A stretch of 9,198 bases of DNA from Pseudomonadota bacterium. GTDB lineage: Bacteria; Pseudomonadota; Gammaproteobacteria; Halothiobacillales; Halothiobacillaceae. Each line of letters opens with the position of its first letter. Position 1 is the first letter of the stretch. The notes beneath the pieces were generated by a model, which was given only the letters and a program-made list of their open reading frames with translations, ran no database searches and was not told the DNA's origin. Shown in pieces: positions 1 through 6,009 of the stretch. Position numbers and translations under genes: made by a program. Location: NCBI GenBank assembly GCA_021795795.1, contig JAJYPA010000309.1, positions 1 through 9,198 of the forward strand, read 5' to 3'.

Positions 1-126
1 GTGGATCAGCATACACCTTCACTCCAAAGCTGAAAATGCAGGATGATACTTTTTTGTCGAGGATGATACTTTTTTGTTCAGGATGAAACTATTTTGTCCG
101 GGATGATACTTTTTTGTCCGTTAACA
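1..126. mobile_element. Putative end of an inserted element (IS21-like?)
   Basis: The homology of the helicase remnant begins abruptly just after this stretch, so something has replaced the 5' part of that gene. The segment holds four tandem 20-bp repeats. Read on the complementary strand from 126, it begins TGTTAACGGACAAAAAAG, so its last two bases on this strand are CA. A TG...CA terminus with several ~20-bp repeats inside is known for IS21-family elements. No transposase gene lies in the window, the other end is not visible and no target duplication can be checked, so the family is inferred. An alternative is an iteron array of a replication origin. Confidence 0.4.
41..120. repeat. Four tandem 20-bp repeats
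   Basis: Four head-to-tail units start at 41, 61, 81 and 101 with an exact period of 20. The consensus is GGATGATACTTTTTTGTCCG. Units 1, 2 and 4 differ only in the last four bases; unit 3 also carries two A/T changes (GATGAAACTATTTTG). The exact 20-bp phase would place every unit on nearly the same DNA face, as in arrays bound by a transposase or a replication initiator. No spacers are present, so this is not CRISPR. Confidence 0.9.
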
Positions 127-308
127 CCCCGGCCATGCACGGCTACGCCATGACTGCCCATAAATCTCAAGGCAGCACATTCCATTACGCCATCGTGGAC
201 CTGAACGATCTATATGGCATGGTGAGGAAGTCCGGGCCAGACGAGTATCACCGCGCATTCTATGTGGCGGTGACCCGGGCGTCGGAGCGGGTGTGGATAG
301 GGATATGA
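127..308 (+). pseudogene. C-terminal remnant of a superfamily 1 (UvrD/RecD-like) helicase
   Basis: About 60 codons read through to a TGA at 306-308. They carry the last conserved helicase motifs: GYAMTAHKSQGSTF matches the motif V region of UvrD_C_2-type helicases, and FYVAVTRASERVWI matches motif VI with its arginine finger. Full proteins have several hundred residues with Walker A and B motifs upstream, all missing here. The frame stays open back to about 87, but those codons are the 20-bp repeats, and an in-frame TGA lies at 84-86. The gene was therefore cut, most likely by insertion of the element to its left. Conjugative relaxase-helicases, RecD2 and Dda-like helicases share these motifs, so the parent cannot be named. 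The fragment lacks the ATP-binding lobe and should be inactive. Confidence 0.75.
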
Positions 309-315
309 TTCGCGT

Positions 316-341
316 GTGGATAGGCAAGTCCTTGCCTCCAC
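316..341 (+). terminator. Hairpin after the helicase remnant
   Basis: AGGCAAG at 322-328 and CTTGCCT at 331-337 are perfect inverted repeats, extended by GTGG (316-319) and CCAC (338-341) across a 2-nt bulge. The hairpin starts 8 bp after the helicase stop codon, where a terminator would be expected. No U tract follows, so it may be a weak or factor-aided terminator or only an mRNA-stabilising hairpin. Confidence 0.35.
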
Positions 342-377
342 CACCTGTCGAAGACGCCACAAGCAAGAAAAACCCGG

Positions 378-405
378 TTGCAAATACAACGCAGCTTGTT
401 ATAAT
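378..405 (+). promoter_or_regulatory. Sigma70-type promoter of the Xre-RES operon
   Basis: A -35 element TTGCAA (378-383) and a perfect -10 TATAAT (400-405) are separated by 16 bp. They lie 25 bp before the antitoxin start, which has a textbook AGGAGG ribosome binding site (419-424) 6 nt before its ATG. Operons of this family are usually repressed by the antitoxin or the complex, but I could not identify a convincing operator. Confidence 0.75.
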
Positions 406-430
406 TACTTCATGACATAGGAGGCGCACC

Positions 431-832
431 ATGACTCAAGCGGCACTCATAACTGACAGAGAAAGCAAAACCCATGACCGGTCTGTCTTGGCAAAAATGT
501 TGATGAAGGCTTTTGACCTCTGGATGGTGGGCAATGAAGATCAACTCGCGTTACTGGGTTTGGCGGCCGACAACCGTGCTGCCCTCAGTCGGTACCGCAA
601 AGGCGAACCCCTGGGCGCAAACAGGGATCTGCTGGAGCGTGCCGGCCATTTGCTGGCCATACATAAAAACCTGCGTTTGCTTTTCCCACGGGATAGAGAC
701 CTGGCTTATCAATGGATGACCGTGCGTAACCGCGCGTTCGATAATCGGACCCCTGTAGAAGTGGTCCGTGAGTGGGGCTTCACCGGATTGTTGATGGTGC
801 GGGCCTATCTGGACCGAGCCAGGGGCGGGTGA
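431..832 (+). CDS. Xre/MbcA/ParS-type antitoxin (DUF2384)
   Basis: This 133-aa protein is the likely antitoxin of the RES toxin that follows. Residues ~20-62 form a helix-rich DNA-binding region of the Xre type ([20 protein letters not shown]). Residues ~67-131 match the MbcA/ParS C-terminal toxin-binding domain, with [20 protein letters not shown] and then [14 protein letters not shown]. In studied pairs this domain blocks the active-site cleft of the RES toxin, and the complex represses its own promoter. The length is typical for the family. The ATG at 431 has a perfect Shine-Dalgarno sequence and lies just behind a strong promoter. The stop codon is only 3 bp before the toxin start, so translation is probably coupled. 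The identification rests on both the C-terminal motif and the neighbouring RES gene. Confidence 0.88.
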   Translation: MTQAALITDRESKTHDRSVLAKMLMKAFDLWMVGNEDQLALLGLAADNRAALSRYRKGEPLGANRDLLERAGHLLAIHKNLRLLFPRDRDLAYQWMTVRNRAFDNRTPVEVVREWGFTGLLMVRAYLDRARGG

Positions 833-835
833 TGA

Positions 836-1591
836 TTGGAATCCTTTTTTGACGGCCTATCGCTGGCGGACACACACCAGACACTGATTCGTAACATCAT
901 CAGTTTGCGAGTGTCGGAGGATCTTTTTAACGATCTATCCGACAACCCGGAAGACTGGCTTGTGGCACAGCGGTACGAAACGGGCGCCAAGCCACACAAT
1001 CATATTTCCAAGGACCTTGCAGGGTGCGAACCCCCCGTCATTGACCGCCCCTTCGAGGAAGCGGCGTGGTTTGCCGCCATCGGGTTCCCGTTCAAAAGCT
1101 GGATGGCAAGCCGGTACAGTGATGGTTCTTTTGGTGTCTGGTACGGCGCTGACACGGTGGAAACATCCGTATATGAAACTGTGCATCACTGGAGGTCCCG
1201 GCTGTTGCGCGATGCCGGATTTGAGCAGATGGTGATCGCCGGCGATCGGGAAAGCATTACGGGTGACCGTCGGATATATGGGGTCCGCTGTGATGCGGCC
1301 CTGGTGGATCTACGTCCACGGGCTTTGGGGTGCCAGGCGCTGATTGATCCAGAGAGCTACCATTTTACACAGCCCATTGGCGCACGATTAAAGACAGAGG
1401 GGCACCCCGGGCTGATCACCCTTTCCGCACGATGCGATGGAAACGTGTACGCAGTGCTTAATCCAGATGTGTTATCCAACCCCAAAATTCTGTCTTATCT
1501 GACCTACCGACTCACCAGACAGGGAGTGCAGGTAAGCAATGGCCCTTACACCACGCAAGGGGCGAATTACATATGGATGTGTGTCCCCTAA
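836..1591 (+). CDS. RES-domain toxin (NAD+-degrading)
   Basis: This 251-aa protein is a RES-family toxin. Characterised members (MbcT, Res) destroy cellular NAD+ by phosphorolysis or hydrolysis and stop growth when the antitoxin is lost. The family-defining residues are visible: Arg93 in SRYSDGSFGVWYG, Glu109 and Glu114 in VETSVYETVHHW, and Ser197 in GLITLSARCDG. These give the R-E-S triad and suggest an active enzyme. The N-terminal ~75 residues precede the core and are variable in the family. The start is probably TTG at 836: an in-frame TGA lies directly upstream (833-835), a GGGCGGG stretch sits ~6 nt before it, and the first in-frame alternatives are TTG 905 and GTG 911. A weak start codon is sensible for a toxin. 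No frameshift or internal stop is seen. Confidence 0.87.
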   Translation: MESFFDGLSLADTHQTLIRNIISLRVSEDLFNDLSDNPEDWLVAQRYETGAKPHNHISKDLAGCEPPVIDRPFEEAAWFAAIGFPFKSWMASRYSDGSFGVWYGADTVETSVYETVHHWRSRLLRDAGFEQMVIAGDRESITGDRRIYGVRCDAALVDLRPRALGCQALIDPESYHFTQPIGARLKTEGHPGLITLSARCDGNVYAVLNPDVLSNPKILSYLTYRLTRQGVQVSNGPYTTQGANYIWMCVP

Positions 1592-1736
1592 CTGCTTGCA
1601 GGAAGCCATCTAAACGAAATCCCCGTGAGAGGGTGGCGAAGTATGGCACTAAAAGTGTGGACACTGGGTCAATTTGATCCGGCATGCAGGCCGTGGGAAA
1701 CTAAGTGTTTGCAGGATGATCGGGGGAAACTAGAAG
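1592..1736. other. Repeat-rich spacer before umuD
   Basis: No gene is visible. Three nested inverted arms lie at 1647-1665: CACT, AGTGT and ACACT, giving the palindrome AGTGTGGACACT at 1654-1665. Directly after it is a near-palindrome GGGTCAATTTGATCC (1666-1680). GGGAAACTA occurs twice, at 1695-1703 and 1724-1732. TGCAGGATGAT at 1709-1719 repeats 11 bases found at 38-48, at the start of the 20-bp array. Either these are operators for the umuD operon or the spacer is a decayed insertion-sequence end. No LexA box of the CTGT-N8-ACAG type is present. Confidence 0.45.
1666..1680. promoter_or_regulatory. Near-palindrome upstream of umuD
   Basis: GGGTCAATTTGATCC has arms GGGTCAA and TTGATCC with one mismatch around a central T. 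It ends 56 bp before the umuD ATG. It resembles, with one base deleted, the perfect palindrome at 5965-5983 read on the other strand. It could be a repressor site or a remnant of an insertion-sequence end. Confidence 0.3.
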
Positions 1737-2210
1737 ATGGCGCTGAAGCCAGAGACTATTGAAAAGCTCGCGCGCGCAGGCCTCACCGTCATCCAGCCCG
1801 ATCCGACAGCCAACCCGAGTTACCGCCCCGTCTTCATCAGCAAGATCGCTGCGGGTTTTCCTTCTCCCGCCGATGACTATGTGGAACGTCGCCTGGACCT
1901 CAACCAGCACTGCATTCACCACCCGGATGCCACCTTCTTCCTGCGCGTCAGTGGCCACTCCATGACCGGCGCCGGCATATACGACAACGATATTCTCGTG
2001 GTTGACCGTAGCCTCAAGCCAGTACACGGGAAAATCGTCGTTGCCATTCTGGACGGGGAGTTCACGGTCAAGCGGCTTTCCAGAGGGGGCGGCGCCAGCG
2101 GCCACCTGGCGCTCCTACCCGAGAATCGCGACTTCCCGCGTATCGAGGTCAAGGAAGGCCAGGAACTCGAAATCTGGGGTGTCGCCACCTTCGTGATACA
2201 CGCCCTGTAA
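1737..2210 (+). CDS. umuD: UmuD-like S24 self-cleaving protease, DNA polymerase V subunit
   Basis: UmuD is a LexA-family serine protease. RecA filaments stimulate it to cut itself, and the shortened UmuD' dimer joins UmuC to form the error-prone DNA polymerase V. The protein has 157 aa against 139 in E. coli, with about 15 extra residues at the N terminus. The cleavage site is Ala39-Gly40 in SKIAAGFPSPADDYVE. The catalytic Ser75 lies in VSGHSMTGAG, and Lys112 in GEFTVKRL is the general base. The 37-residue gap between Ser and Lys equals that of E. coli. The start at ATG 1737 has GGGGG 10 nt upstream and no better internal choice. There is no helix-turn-helix domain, which separates it from LexA and phage repressors. 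umuC follows after one intervening gene. Confidence 0.9.
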   Translation: MALKPETIEKLARAGLTVIQPDPTANPSYRPVFISKIAAGFPSPADDYVERRLDLNQHCIHHPDATFFLRVSGHSMTGAGIYDNDILVVDRSLKPVHGKIVVAILDGEFTVKRLSRGGGASGHLALLPENRDFPRIEVKEGQELEIWGVATFVIHAL

Positions 2211-2275
2211 CTGCGCCATACTCATCGCTATACTCGTGGTATTGGCAACGGCTTGGCAACCTGTACTTTTTGATA

Positions 2276-2776
2276 ATGGGATTCAGCCTTATGATTTCTG
2301 GAATGATTCGTTATCGCGATGGCCGGATTGTCCTTCCTGATGCGGGCAAACCGGAAAACCCGGTAGAGGCCGGCATGGCCATAGCCGGCATACATCGGTC
2401 GGCTGAATCTGATTATGGAATTCTCTGGCTGGAGCCAGCATATGTTTTGGCTTTCATGCCGCGCGGTGCCGTGGATATTGCGGTCATGGATCGCACTGGT
2501 GAAGTTTTGCAGGTGCATTCCGGCGTGGGGCCTCGCGGATCGGCAGAGGCTTCAGTCGGATTGCGGGCGTTGATGAAGGCACCTATCGCGATTGTCGCAA
2601 GGGACGGTTTGTTGAGGGATACGGTGTCTGTGGGGATGGTGCTGTTCTGGCAGGATCGTCCAATGTTGCCCTTGGATTCCCGGTTTGGACATGGAATCCA
2701 TGATGTGACCCGCTCGAACAGTTGGGTGCCCGCTTATGTGGCGGACGCTAAACCACGAAATCAACGCATCGTATGA
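2276..2776 (+). CDS. Small protein between umuD and umuC, DUF192-like (weak)
   Basis: This soluble protein of 166 aa is not confidently recognised. Residues ~36-123 resemble the DUF192 fold by eye: FMPRGAVDIAVMDRTGEVLQ corresponds to the family pattern around F-W-M-K-N-T-x-x-P-L-D-I-x-F-I, and KAPIAIVARDGLLRDTVSVG corresponds to the closing L-x-x-P-x-G-x-x-x-x-x-G-x-x-x-G-D segment. The match is inferred, not computed. No signal peptide or membrane helix is seen, although many DUF192 proteins are exported. ATG 2276 lacks a ribosome binding site. ATG 2291 has GGGA 9 nt upstream and could be the true start, giving 161 aa. Its stop overlaps the umuC start (ATGA at 2773-2776), so it is translationally coupled to umuC and probably belongs to the polymerase V operon. 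Confidence 0.7.
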   Translation: MGFSLMISGMIRYRDGRIVLPDAGKPENPVEAGMAIAGIHRSAESDYGILWLEPAYVLAFMPRGAVDIAVMDRTGEVLQVHSGVGPRGSAEASVGLRALMKAPIAIVARDGLLRDTVSVGMVLFWQDRPMLPLDSRFGHGIHDVTRSNSWVPAYVADAKPRNQRIV

Positions 2777-4053
2777 GTATCGCCCTGATCGACGGCAACA
2801 ATTTTTACGTCTCCTGCGAGCGGGTATTCCAACCCAAACTTCGTGACCGACCGGTGATCATTCTCAGCAATAACGACGGCTGTATCGTTTCTCGCTCCGC
2901 CGAAGCCAAGGCGCTGGGCGTCCCCATGGGCGCGCCCTGGTTTGAGTGGAAGCCACAGTCTGTCCGGTTAGGTATCGTCGCTTTGTCCAGCAACTACACC
3001 CTCTATGCCGACATGAGCGAGCGGATGATGCGTATCCTGAAACGCTTTTCCCCGCGACAGGAGGTGTACAGCATCGACGAATGCTTTCTGGATCTCGCCG
3101 GCGTCCCTGCCGATCAGCAAGCGGAGCTGGCGGCCTCCATGCGCGCCACCGTCGCACGGGAGATCGGCATACCCGTCTGCGTGGGGATCGCCAGCACCAA
3201 GACCCGCGCGAAGCTGGCCAACCATATCGCTAAAAAAACGCCGGAACTGCAAGGCGTTTGTCCTCTCGAACAACTTTCCATCCAGAAGCAGGTTCAATAT
3301 CTCGAACAGTGGCCGGTGGACGATGTCTGGGGTGTCGGCCGCAGAATCGCCGAAAAGCTGCAGGCCTTGGGCATCACCACCGTGGCCCATTTGCGCGCTG
3401 CCGATCCTAAAAGTCTACGCCAGCGATTCAGCGTCCATGTCGAAAGGACCGCCCGTGAACTTCGTGGCGAGGTATGCATCCCGTTGGAAACTGGACGCCC
3501 GCCCAGGGACAGTATTCAGTCCGCCCGCTCGTTCGGACAACCGGTTACCACCATGGATGACCTGCGGGCGGCCATCACCATCCATACCACCCGCGCCGCC
3601 GAAAAACTCAGGAAAGACGGCAGTGTGGCCGGCGCCATGGAGGTTTTCATCGGCACCTACCGTCACCGTGAAGAGCCACAATATCACCCCGTCCACTGTG
3701 TCCGTTTGACCACCACGACGGATGACACCCTGCAGATCATTCACTCGGCCTTATCCGCTCTGCAATCCATCTACCGGCCCGGGTACCGCTACGCCAAGGC
3801 CGGAATCCGCTTGATGGATTTGCACCCGGCCGGAGCCCTGCAAGTGAACATTTTTGGTATAGCGACGGAAGATGGCGAACGAAGATCTCGGTTGATGCAG
3901 ACACTCGACACGATCAATCAGCGATATGGGAGCAGCACTTGCCAACCTGGCGCCGCAGGGATTCGCCAGCGGCAGGCATGGCAGATGCAGCGGGGAACAC
4001 TGTCCCCACAATTCACTACGTCCTGGGCGGAACTTCCGGTTGTGCTGGCGTGA
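2773..4053 (+). CDS. umuC: UmuC, catalytic subunit of translesion DNA polymerase V
   Basis: UmuC is the Y-family polymerase that, with UmuD'2 and RecA-ATP, copies damaged DNA with low fidelity. Its 426 aa fit the usual ~422. The metal-binding residues are present: Asp7 in ALIDGNNFYVSCE, and Asp102-Glu103 in EVYSIDECFLDL. Tyr12 is the steric gate that keeps out ribonucleotides. The fingers segment VGIASTKTRAKLANHIAK, the thumb hairpins around DDVWGVGRRIAEKLQALG, and the little-finger domain follow in normal order. QVNIF at residues 357-361 matches the beta-clamp-binding motif QLNLF at the same place in E. coli UmuC. The C terminus (~365-426) is the UmuC tail known as DUF4113. All key residues are intact, so an active mutator polymerase is expected. 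It overlaps the upstream small gene by 4 bp. Confidence 0.95.
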   Translation: MSIALIDGNNFYVSCERVFQPKLRDRPVIILSNNDGCIVSRSAEAKALGVPMGAPWFEWKPQSVRLGIVALSSNYTLYADMSERMMRILKRFSPRQEVYSIDECFLDLAGVPADQQAELAASMRATVAREIGIPVCVGIASTKTRAKLANHIAKKTPELQGVCPLEQLSIQKQVQYLEQWPVDDVWGVGRRIAEKLQALGITTVAHLRAADPKSLRQRFSVHVERTARELRGEVCIPLETGRPPRDSIQSARSFGQPVTTMDDLRAAITIHTTRAAEKLRKDGSVAGAMEVFIGTYRHREEPQYHPVHCVRLTTTTDDTLQIIHSALSALQSIYRPGYRYAKAGIRLMDLHPAGALQVNIFGIATEDGERRSRLMQTLDTINQRYGSSTCQPGAAGIRQRQAWQMQRGTLSPQFTTSWAELPVVLA

Positions 4054-4254
4054 ATCTCTGAGAGGAATTTCCGCCGAACCAATACTGGCCCGTTATTAAC
4101 GTTGCTTCACGCCAAACGGGTGGGACTTGCTGCCATGACTATGGCGCTGGATTTAGAGAGTGTCAAAAACAGACCATTTCACAGCGTTTTTGCCGCCAAT
4201 TAATCCTGTTTTCTCTGACAATCTGAAAATGGTTATTCTGCTGGAGTTCCCGCC
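4054..4254. other. Intergenic region after umuC
   Basis: No gene is supported in these 201 bp. TGTCAAAAACAG (4161-4172) faces an imperfect inverted copy, CCTGTTTTCTCTGACA (4205-4220), about 30 bp away; they pair except for three extra bases. This lies 35-95 bp before the next start codon and could be an operator or an RNA hairpin. I see no convincing promoter pair and no classic terminator for the umu operon. Confidence 0.4.
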
Positions 4255-4920
4255 ATGACGCCTTCCATGTGCTATCGCCTGTCTCTCGACTTTCCGCGCT
4301 TCGATGTACGGAAGAGCATCGTCCGCATCTTTTGGGAAGTTGACCCGCAGGGCATGGTGATGGCGGGGCGCTTCGTCGTCGTCAGCAAAGTGCTAACGCA
4401 GGAAGAACTCACCCGTTTTGACGATGACTGGAAGGCCTACTGGCAGCACCGAAACGGAGAAGCCACCGAAGTCTTTCTCAAAGCGGCCGCCAGCGACGCA
4501 TGGCAAGTCAAATATGGCGAGCCTATTCCCGATAGCGCCCTGGAGAATAGTCGCGATCCAGAAACCACGCTGGCTTCCTGCCTCCTTCCATACGACGGCA
4601 CAGTAACGCTCACCGAAGAAGAGTCCAGCGCCATTGCCGCGGATCACGGCGATCTCACCATGGACATGGTCTGGCTGGTCGTCGAAGGCCTGGGCTGGCG
4701 CCCCGGGAAGCCGGCACCGCTGGATGATCCTGGCTGGCGGGCGATCTGGGCCGAGGAGGAAGAGTGCTGCATGTATATCCATATCGTTCGAGAACTCCTG
4801 GATATGCCGTTTGGCAGCGATGATTTCTGCGACGAAGCCTCTTGGAGACCTCTGGTGGTCATCCTCGCCGAAGAAGACGATGGCACTCCAAACCATAATG
4901 CTGGTACCGACAAAATCTGA
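4255..4920 (+). CDS. Acidic protein of unknown function, 221 aa
   Basis: I do not recognise this protein. It has 221 residues, no signal peptide and no membrane helix, so it is probably cytoplasmic. It is strongly acidic: I count about 42 Asp/Glu against 19 Lys/Arg, with clusters EEES (121-124), EEEE (167-170) and EEDD (206-209). It is also rich in Trp (residues 27, 59, 63, 83, 140, 148, 161, 165, 197). Two Trp-centred segments stand out: RFDDDWKAYWQHR (54-66) and VEGLGWRPGKPAPLDDPGW (143-161). The ATG at 4255 has GGAG 8 nt upstream; a second ATG (4267) is possible. It stands alone, with ~200 bp gaps on both sides, so it is probably its own transcription unit. The charge would fit a DNA-mimic or anti-restriction protein, but that is only a guess. 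Confidence 0.72.
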   Translation: MTPSMCYRLSLDFPRFDVRKSIVRIFWEVDPQGMVMAGRFVVVSKVLTQEELTRFDDDWKAYWQHRNGEATEVFLKAAASDAWQVKYGEPIPDSALENSRDPETTLASCLLPYDGTVTLTEEESSAIAADHGDLTMDMVWLVVEGLGWRPGKPAPLDDPGWRAIWAEEEECCMYIHIVRELLDMPFGSDDFCDEASWRPLVVILAEEDDGTPNHNAGTDKI

Positions 4921-5141
4921 AATATTCTACAGTTTTTGCCAGCATACCCACCTATCACCATTGTTAGACTGTCCGCAAATGCACAACGCACCCAGCGGGC
5001 GGATGGTGCCCCTCGCCCGGTAGTCGTTACCGGGGATTAAAACACCCGCAGCGTGTCACGAGCTCCGCTCCTTGGTATTTCGGGGCCACGCCGACCGGCC
5101 CGCGTCAAGGGTCAATTTATTCACTCTTTCTGGAGATGATT
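4921..5141. other. Hairpin-rich intergenic region, possible structured RNA or DNA site
   Basis: No protein gene fits. Several inverted repeats follow one another: GCACC (4988-4992) with GGTGC (5005-5009); a perfect 7-bp stem CCCGGTA (5016-5022) with TACCGGG (5028-5034) around a 5-nt loop; ACAC (5042-5045) with GTGT (5053-5056); and the palindrome CGTGTCACG (5052-5060). No U-run follows any stem, so a simple terminator is unlikely. It ends with GGGTCAATTTATTC (5109-5122), which resembles half of the palindrome at 5965-5983. A leader RNA, a small RNA or a recombination/transfer site are all possible. Confidence 0.4.
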
Positions 5142-5930
5142 ATGGAACAAGCCATTAAAGCCGAGAGACCAAACCAATTGTTGCGTACCATCTTCAACCT
5201 GCATCGCCAGCAGTCCGCAACGGCATTGATGGTCTGGGTATATGCCATACTCATGAGCGGTGTTGTTTCTCTGGTTTTTGTTAGTTCTCACTGGCAGTAC
5301 TGGTTTGCAGCTTACACGTTTATCAGTGGCGGCTTCTTCTTCATCCTTCTCGCGAAAAGCCTGCAGGCACTGGTTGTCAGAATCCGGGCGGAGGATGGCG
5401 GCCCCGATTGGGAGGTCATGATCAACGGTGTCACTGTTGGACAAATCAGCGACGCCACCTATGCTTCAATCCGGCGTGATGTCCTTCTGGACTATCGCAC
5501 CTATATGGGGCAATTGTGGAATTTCTTCCATGTTGCGTTGCGCATCGTCAACGATTTCCTGGTCGCGATTCCCGCGCTTCTGTTCTGGGTGGTAGTGGCT
5601 TACGCGGTATTCGCCCCTGGGGATTTCTCTCAGGCTGTTTTGGTGCTCCAGAAGATCACTCCTGGCATGGTGGCTGCCAATGCGCTATCCGCGTACCAAA
5701 TGATTGCTCCGCTTTTCATGATTTTCATCGGCGTACTACTCCTGGTTGGCCGCCCATTTGGCCTCATCAACCGTTTCGACGAAGCCGTCGGTAATGGTGT
5801 GCGCCGTGCCGTCTCCTGTTCAGCGACTGGTGATGTTTTTCTGGTACGGTTTGACGTGCCTTGGGAATGCCGTGCGCTTGCTCCCCTTAAAAAAATCAAG
5901 AGAAGGGAAGGGGAGTTTGTCCACCCATAG
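5142..5930 (+). CDS. Four-helix inner-membrane protein of unknown function
   Basis: I do not recognise this 262-aa protein. Hydrophobic segments at ~29-48, 52-74, 138-158 and 186-203 make four likely membrane helices. Between helices 2 and 3 is a soluble stretch (~78-135) with EVMINGVTVGQISDATYASI, followed by a basic/aromatic helix (RRDVLLDYRTYMGQLWNFF). A second soluble part (~204-262) ends in a basic tail (LKKIKRREGEF). No signal peptidase site is evident. The start is taken at ATG 5142 because GGAG (5132-5135) lies 6 nt before it; the earlier ATG at 5136 is too close to that site. The downstream protein is also membrane-anchored and begins 79 bp later, so the two may act together. A role in conjugation or entry exclusion is imaginable but not shown by the sequence. 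Confidence 0.78.
   Translation: MEQAIKAERPNQLLRTIFNLHRQQSATALMVWVYAILMSGVVSLVFVSSHWQYWFAAYTFISGGFFFILLAKSLQALVVRIRAEDGGPDWEVMINGVTVGQISDATYASIRRDVLLDYRTYMGQLWNFFHVALRIVNDFLVAIPALLFWVVVAYAVFAPGDFSQAVLVLQKITPGMVAANALSAYQMIAPLFMIFIGVLLLVGRPFGLINRFDEAVGNGVRRAVSCSATGDVFLVRFDVPWECRALAPLKKIKRREGEFVHP
5881..5915 (+). other. Long-stem inverted repeat at the end of the membrane-protein gene
   Basis: CTCCCCTT (5881-5888) and AAGGGGAG (5908-5915) form a perfect 8-bp stem with a 19-nt loop inside the last codons. GTTTGT follows, which is not a real U tract. It might weakly attenuate transcription into the next gene or protect the mRNA end. Confidence 0.3.
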
Positions 5931-5964
5931 GTAGATGTTTTATGGCCATCATCGGTGGATGGTC

Positions 5965-5983
5965 CGGGATCAAATTGATCCCG
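5965..5983. promoter_or_regulatory. Perfect 19-bp palindrome upstream of the 364-aa protein gene
   Basis: CGGGATCAAATTGATCCCG has two perfect 9-bp arms around a central A. It lies in the 79-bp gap between the two membrane-protein genes, ending 26 bp before the ATG. Related sequences occur at 1666-1680 and, as a half site, at 5109-5122. The position and symmetry fit an operator for a dimeric regulator. No promoter boxes are clear around it. Confidence 0.45.
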
Positions 5984-6009
5984 ATGGATGCGCAACGTAA
6001 GGAATACCC

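Noticed and set aside
41..120. CRISPR-like repeats
   Set aside because: The 20-bp units are directly joined with no spacers, and no cas gene is near.
832..852. ATG start of the toxin overlapping the antitoxin stop (ATGA)
   Set aside because: This frame ends in TGA after six codons; the RES frame is different and begins at TTG 836.
2968..3390. 140-codon minus-strand frame within umuC
   Set aside because: It is a shadow of the conserved polymerase gene.
4215..4239. Promoter CTGACA / TATTCT before the 221-aa gene
   Set aside because: The boxes are only 13 bp apart, too close for a sigma70 promoter.
4393..4896. 167-codon reading frame on the minus strand
   Set aside because: It is antisense to the 221-aa gene, which has the better ribosome binding site and a more protein-like composition.
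4634..5023. 129-codon + strand frame running into the hairpin-rich spacer
   Set aside because: It starts inside the 221-aa gene in another frame, lacks a ribosome binding site and looks like an overlap artefact.
5016..5034. Intrinsic terminator or tRNA arm
   Set aside because: The stem is perfect but no U-run follows, and the surrounding bases do not fold as a tRNA and lack the T-loop consensus.
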